This document shows, piece after piece, positions 58,015 through 63,094 of a stretch of DNA of 63,094 bases. The notes under the pieces were generated by a model. The model was given only the letters and a program-made list of their open reading frames with translations. It was not told the DNA's origin and did not search any database. Positions within the stretch are counted from its first letter, which is position 1. Each line of letters opens with the position of its first letter. Source of the stretch: Chromera velia (Eukaryota > Sar > Chromeraceae); NCBI GenBank assembly GCA_018398765.1, contig JAHBMJ010004204.1, forward strand, positions 64,001 through 127,094, given 5' to 3'. Position numbers and translations under genes: made by a program.

Positions 58015-61000
58015 AACATGTGGAGTGAAGGACTGCTGCAGGGAGACGATGGAAGTCATTTGCAGTCGTTGCGTTTCCTTCCTTCCCTCTGCTCTGTATT
58101 GTATTCTATTGCGCTGTGTCTCAATGGAGAGAAGGACGGTGGTTTCACTGTCACTGTACTGTAATGTAACTATGCGTCTGTCTGTCTACTTTTGAGCACA
58201 TACCGGTGGGGGAAAGAGCGAACGGGGATTTGGGGGTTCTAGAGAGGAAGGAGGAGGACGTGTGCTTGGGGGGATTTACCGAGAAGCCAAGCAGCCCCCC
58301 ATATGTAGAGAGGGACGGAACAGTCTGACCATCGACTTCGGATTTCTGTCCATCGAATTTAGACAGCTAGGCCGGCTTGCTGTGCATTGACAGACCCACA
58401 TACATTCAGAAGGAGGGAGGCAATGGGTCCCTCCATGCAGGGGACGGGGCGTCTGTCCTCTCTTGCTGGAGCTTGTGCAGACAGACAGACAGACAGACAG
58501 ACAGAAGGAAGGGGCTTGCCTCCTTCCTTGTATTCAATTTTTCCAATTCAATGGGCCAGTCTGTAGGGGAAAGAGGTATGGGGGGTGGGTGCACCCACAA
58601 ATGCGGAAGGATTCTTCGCTTTCTTTCTTTCGCCTTTTTGAATTCGATCGATAGCCATGCATAGACAGGGATGGATGGAAGAATGAAGGGTGCTTAGGTA
58701 CACAGCGAGACGACAATAGATCTATCTGCCTTGAACCACTCGGTCTGTTCGAGACCCACGAGGAAAAAGGATCGTCTCAGCTGTGCACCTTTCTTCGTTC
58801 TTCCTCCCTTGCCCCTGACTCATGTCTGCATGTTTTGTTTAACCCGATACTGACTTGACGTGAACGTCTGTCTGACCGCTCCTCCTTCCCTCTCCCTCTC
58901 TCCATCCATCCTCCCCCCCCTCCCTCCTAAGATTTCTCTCTCTTTCTTTTTCTCTCCCTCCAGCTCTGTTTCTTTCACCTCCACTTGGCCCAAAGACGGT
59001 CACTTCCCTCCTCTCTCCCCCCACCCTCCTAACTCCACGTACCCAGTTCGATCGGTCAACCGACGGTACCTCATGCAGTCCCATGCATGAATGCATGCAT
59101 GCGATATCGATGCTCTTCTCTGTCGACGCTCCTGCATGGCATAGCAATCCCACAGCATGCAACAGGACGAATGAAGGGCTAGACCGGGGGCTGCCTCGTA
59201 TGGGCCGTTTTCGGGTGCTTGTGATCGATGGTGCAGCGTGGGGTGCATGCGCAGGTACAGCCACCTGCTCATGCAGAGACTGCACACGGACATGTGCATA
59301 CCGCACGCACGCAAGGCGGCCGGTGGTGGTTTTTCGACGGTAAATTGTTCAGATTAATGCACAGAATTAAAGAGGGGGGAACCGACAGAAAAAGGCATGC
59401 AGGCTGAAAGGGGTCGTGCGATGTCAGGACCTTCCAACCACAATTAAAAGGTACGTCGTCGAACTTCCTGTCTGGTGATCCAGGTCTATGGCGCTATGAC
59501 GGCGTCTCTGAACTGGAACTGATGTCTTTCCTACTGGCACGAGTGCGAGCAGCGCTGTGTTGTCAGCTTCATGGGGAGCCCTTTGCCACGCTTCAGCATC
59601 GGCTGACAGATGTTTCAATTTTTGAAAGCGTGCAAGGGTGTGATCACTAGATGGTGCCGCTTAGGCTTAGCGCAGCTGCTGAGTTTTGTTGAATATTTCG
59701 CTCTCTTGTACACAAAAGACACGAAACGCTTCAAAACAAAAGCTCTTTGAGTCTGTTGTTTTTCTCTACATGCGATCATCATGATAGGAAATAAACTGCC
59801 AGTGATAGTTACTGATAGTTATAAACATAATAGCACAATCGCTAACATACTCGTAGACACATTTATTTAATAATCTGTGTTTAAAGATCAAGATTTAGAT
59901 TTAACTGTCTCAATTCAATTCCTAGTTCAATTCATTCAATTCAGATTCTAGTTCAAATTGCATATTGAAATAATTTAAATTACGTTTCAACTCAGTCCTT
60001 ATATTACGCGGATTCCAACTTTAAGATAAGTTAATATAGGCACGCGCGTGGTATAAACATTCAAATATTAATATAGAAGTTTTATTACTAGATCCATCAA
60101 CTATAATTATAGCGTTCTTAGATTAGACTTCAAGAATCAAATTTTTCTAGTAATTATGGATAATCACGCATACATGAAGGCAAGAATGCAGGCAGCGCAC
60201 CACAGAGCAGCCAGCGGGTGCCTGCAGGGCATCAGGCTAGGCACCAGGGGAGAGGTGCGAAGAGTGAGCGTTGCTAAGAGCGTTGAGGGAGGGGCAGCGG
60301 CAGCGGCAGCACTCGGCTAGACGGAGTGACGATCAGCTGCTCCTGACAAGAAAGGCAAGGTCGTGGAAAGACATCAATCAACATAGAGAGCTCATAGGTG
60401 GTTAAGGTCGATACTAGATTGAAGTTCATCATTGAACTAACAGTTGTTTCTCTCTAGCGCGATGTTAATGTCGGACCAGATGAAGTTTCAACAAAAAATG
60501 AATAATCTTTCCAGTAAACTTTTCTGAATTCATTATTAATATCTAGATTGATGTTCATTCTAGTGTTGATTTTCTATGAATTGGTATATTTTTTAAATTC
60601 AAATTTTGAAAAAGCGGATTTGCTAAATAATTTGGATAGGCCGGATAATTTATGTATGCCATTGTTTGGCCCACAGTTTCAACGTGAAACACCGCAGTCC
60701 ACTCAGGCTGTACTGGGTATGGGCTAGAGTATCGGTTTGCAGGGAAGTTGCTCCGATAGAGGCCCGGAAAAGATAAGACTACGACCAGAATCATACAGGT
60801 TTGCCGTATTACCAACAGTACAGCTTTCCTTGCAACTTACACACGGTAATGTACACAGGCGCACATTTTTCCACTGCACACTCAGTGAAAAAAAAAAAGA
60901 AAACCGTCTTCTATTCTACACCTCAATTCAGACTGGGGAGTGCAGCACGCCCTGCAGGAGGCTTTGAGAGGAAGTCTGCATGCAAGTCTGAATGCAGACG

Positions 61001-61126
61001 AACCCGGCCGGCCGGGATTCCGAGTGTGAACAGCAACCTTCTATGGAGCGCCCGTTGTCATTGATGAGCACGAAACCCGGCCACTTGGCTTTGATGCACA
61101 AAAATGCCCAGCCTGCATTGAGTAAC
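58015..61126. other. Long intergenic region, mostly no gene seen
   Basis: The left part (to about 59340) has pyrimidine runs and (GCAT)n palindromes near 59085. From 59700 to 60150 it is AT-rich. A GC-richer island at about 60156-60320 has an intact 54-codon frame starting MDNHAYMKARMQAAHHRAAS, Arg- and Ala-rich, with no recognisable motif. I cannot tell whether it is expressed. Confidence 0.4.

Positions 61127-63094
<1,968 letters not shown>

Overview
This is a eukaryotic nuclear window. It is intron-rich, with GT-AG introns of about 70 bp to 2.4 kb, and full of TC/TCTG/CA microsatellites. It holds roughly ten protein-coding loci on both strands. It most resembles a photosynthetic alveolate of the chromerid type, such as Chromera velia. 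The grounds for this are a two-part complex-plastid leader, a MORN protein with an acylated N-terminus, a very large ribonuclease-inhibitor-type LRR protein, and an LFWDY/RGWPFFE module I associate with chromerid and dinoflagellate proteins. The organism call is inference; nothing in the window names the species.

Layout, left to right. 1-4867 (+): RING/IBR finger protein fused to a PARP-type ADP-ribosyltransferase domain, open at the left edge. 5999-6595 (+): small Gln/Pro-rich orphan. 8724-12972 (-): WBP11-type splicing factor in 11 exons, divergent from 13680-15367 (+), a C-terminal J-domain protein. 17966-18678: inverted-repeat element that supplies the 3' end of an unknown gene at 18559-23821 (-); that gene's first intron is a 2.4 kb TCTG array with higher-order structure. 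25150-27110: a duplicated segment and orphan exon-like pieces. 28066-28615: a second inverted-repeat element. 28828-36994 (-): a roughly 2,380-residue coiled-coil / LFWDY-module / LRR protein. 37868-39614 (+): a beta-helix plus MYND-finger gene broken by a frameshift and by a TAG inside the MYND motif. 43351-46597 (-): MORN-repeat protein starting MGQCAC. 47295-50236 (+): probable plastid-targeted protein. 50672-50874: short MITE flanked by TA. 51718-58014 (+): F-box / beta-propeller protein. 61127-63094 (-): 3' part of a tentative eIF4E-like gene.

The genes are not an operon and do not form one pathway. Themes are ubiquitin and ADP-ribose signalling (RING/IBR-PARP, F-box), RNA processing and translation (WBP11, eIF4E-like), chaperoning, membrane scaffolding (MORN) and a receptor-like LRR protein. 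The gaps are AT-rich and carry small inverted-repeat elements. Three loci share a TATA-like motif (ACGTATATATRAG) upstream of the start codon.

Exon limits come from reading frames, splice consensus and phase agreement, without transcript data. Where phases did not fit, the entry says so.
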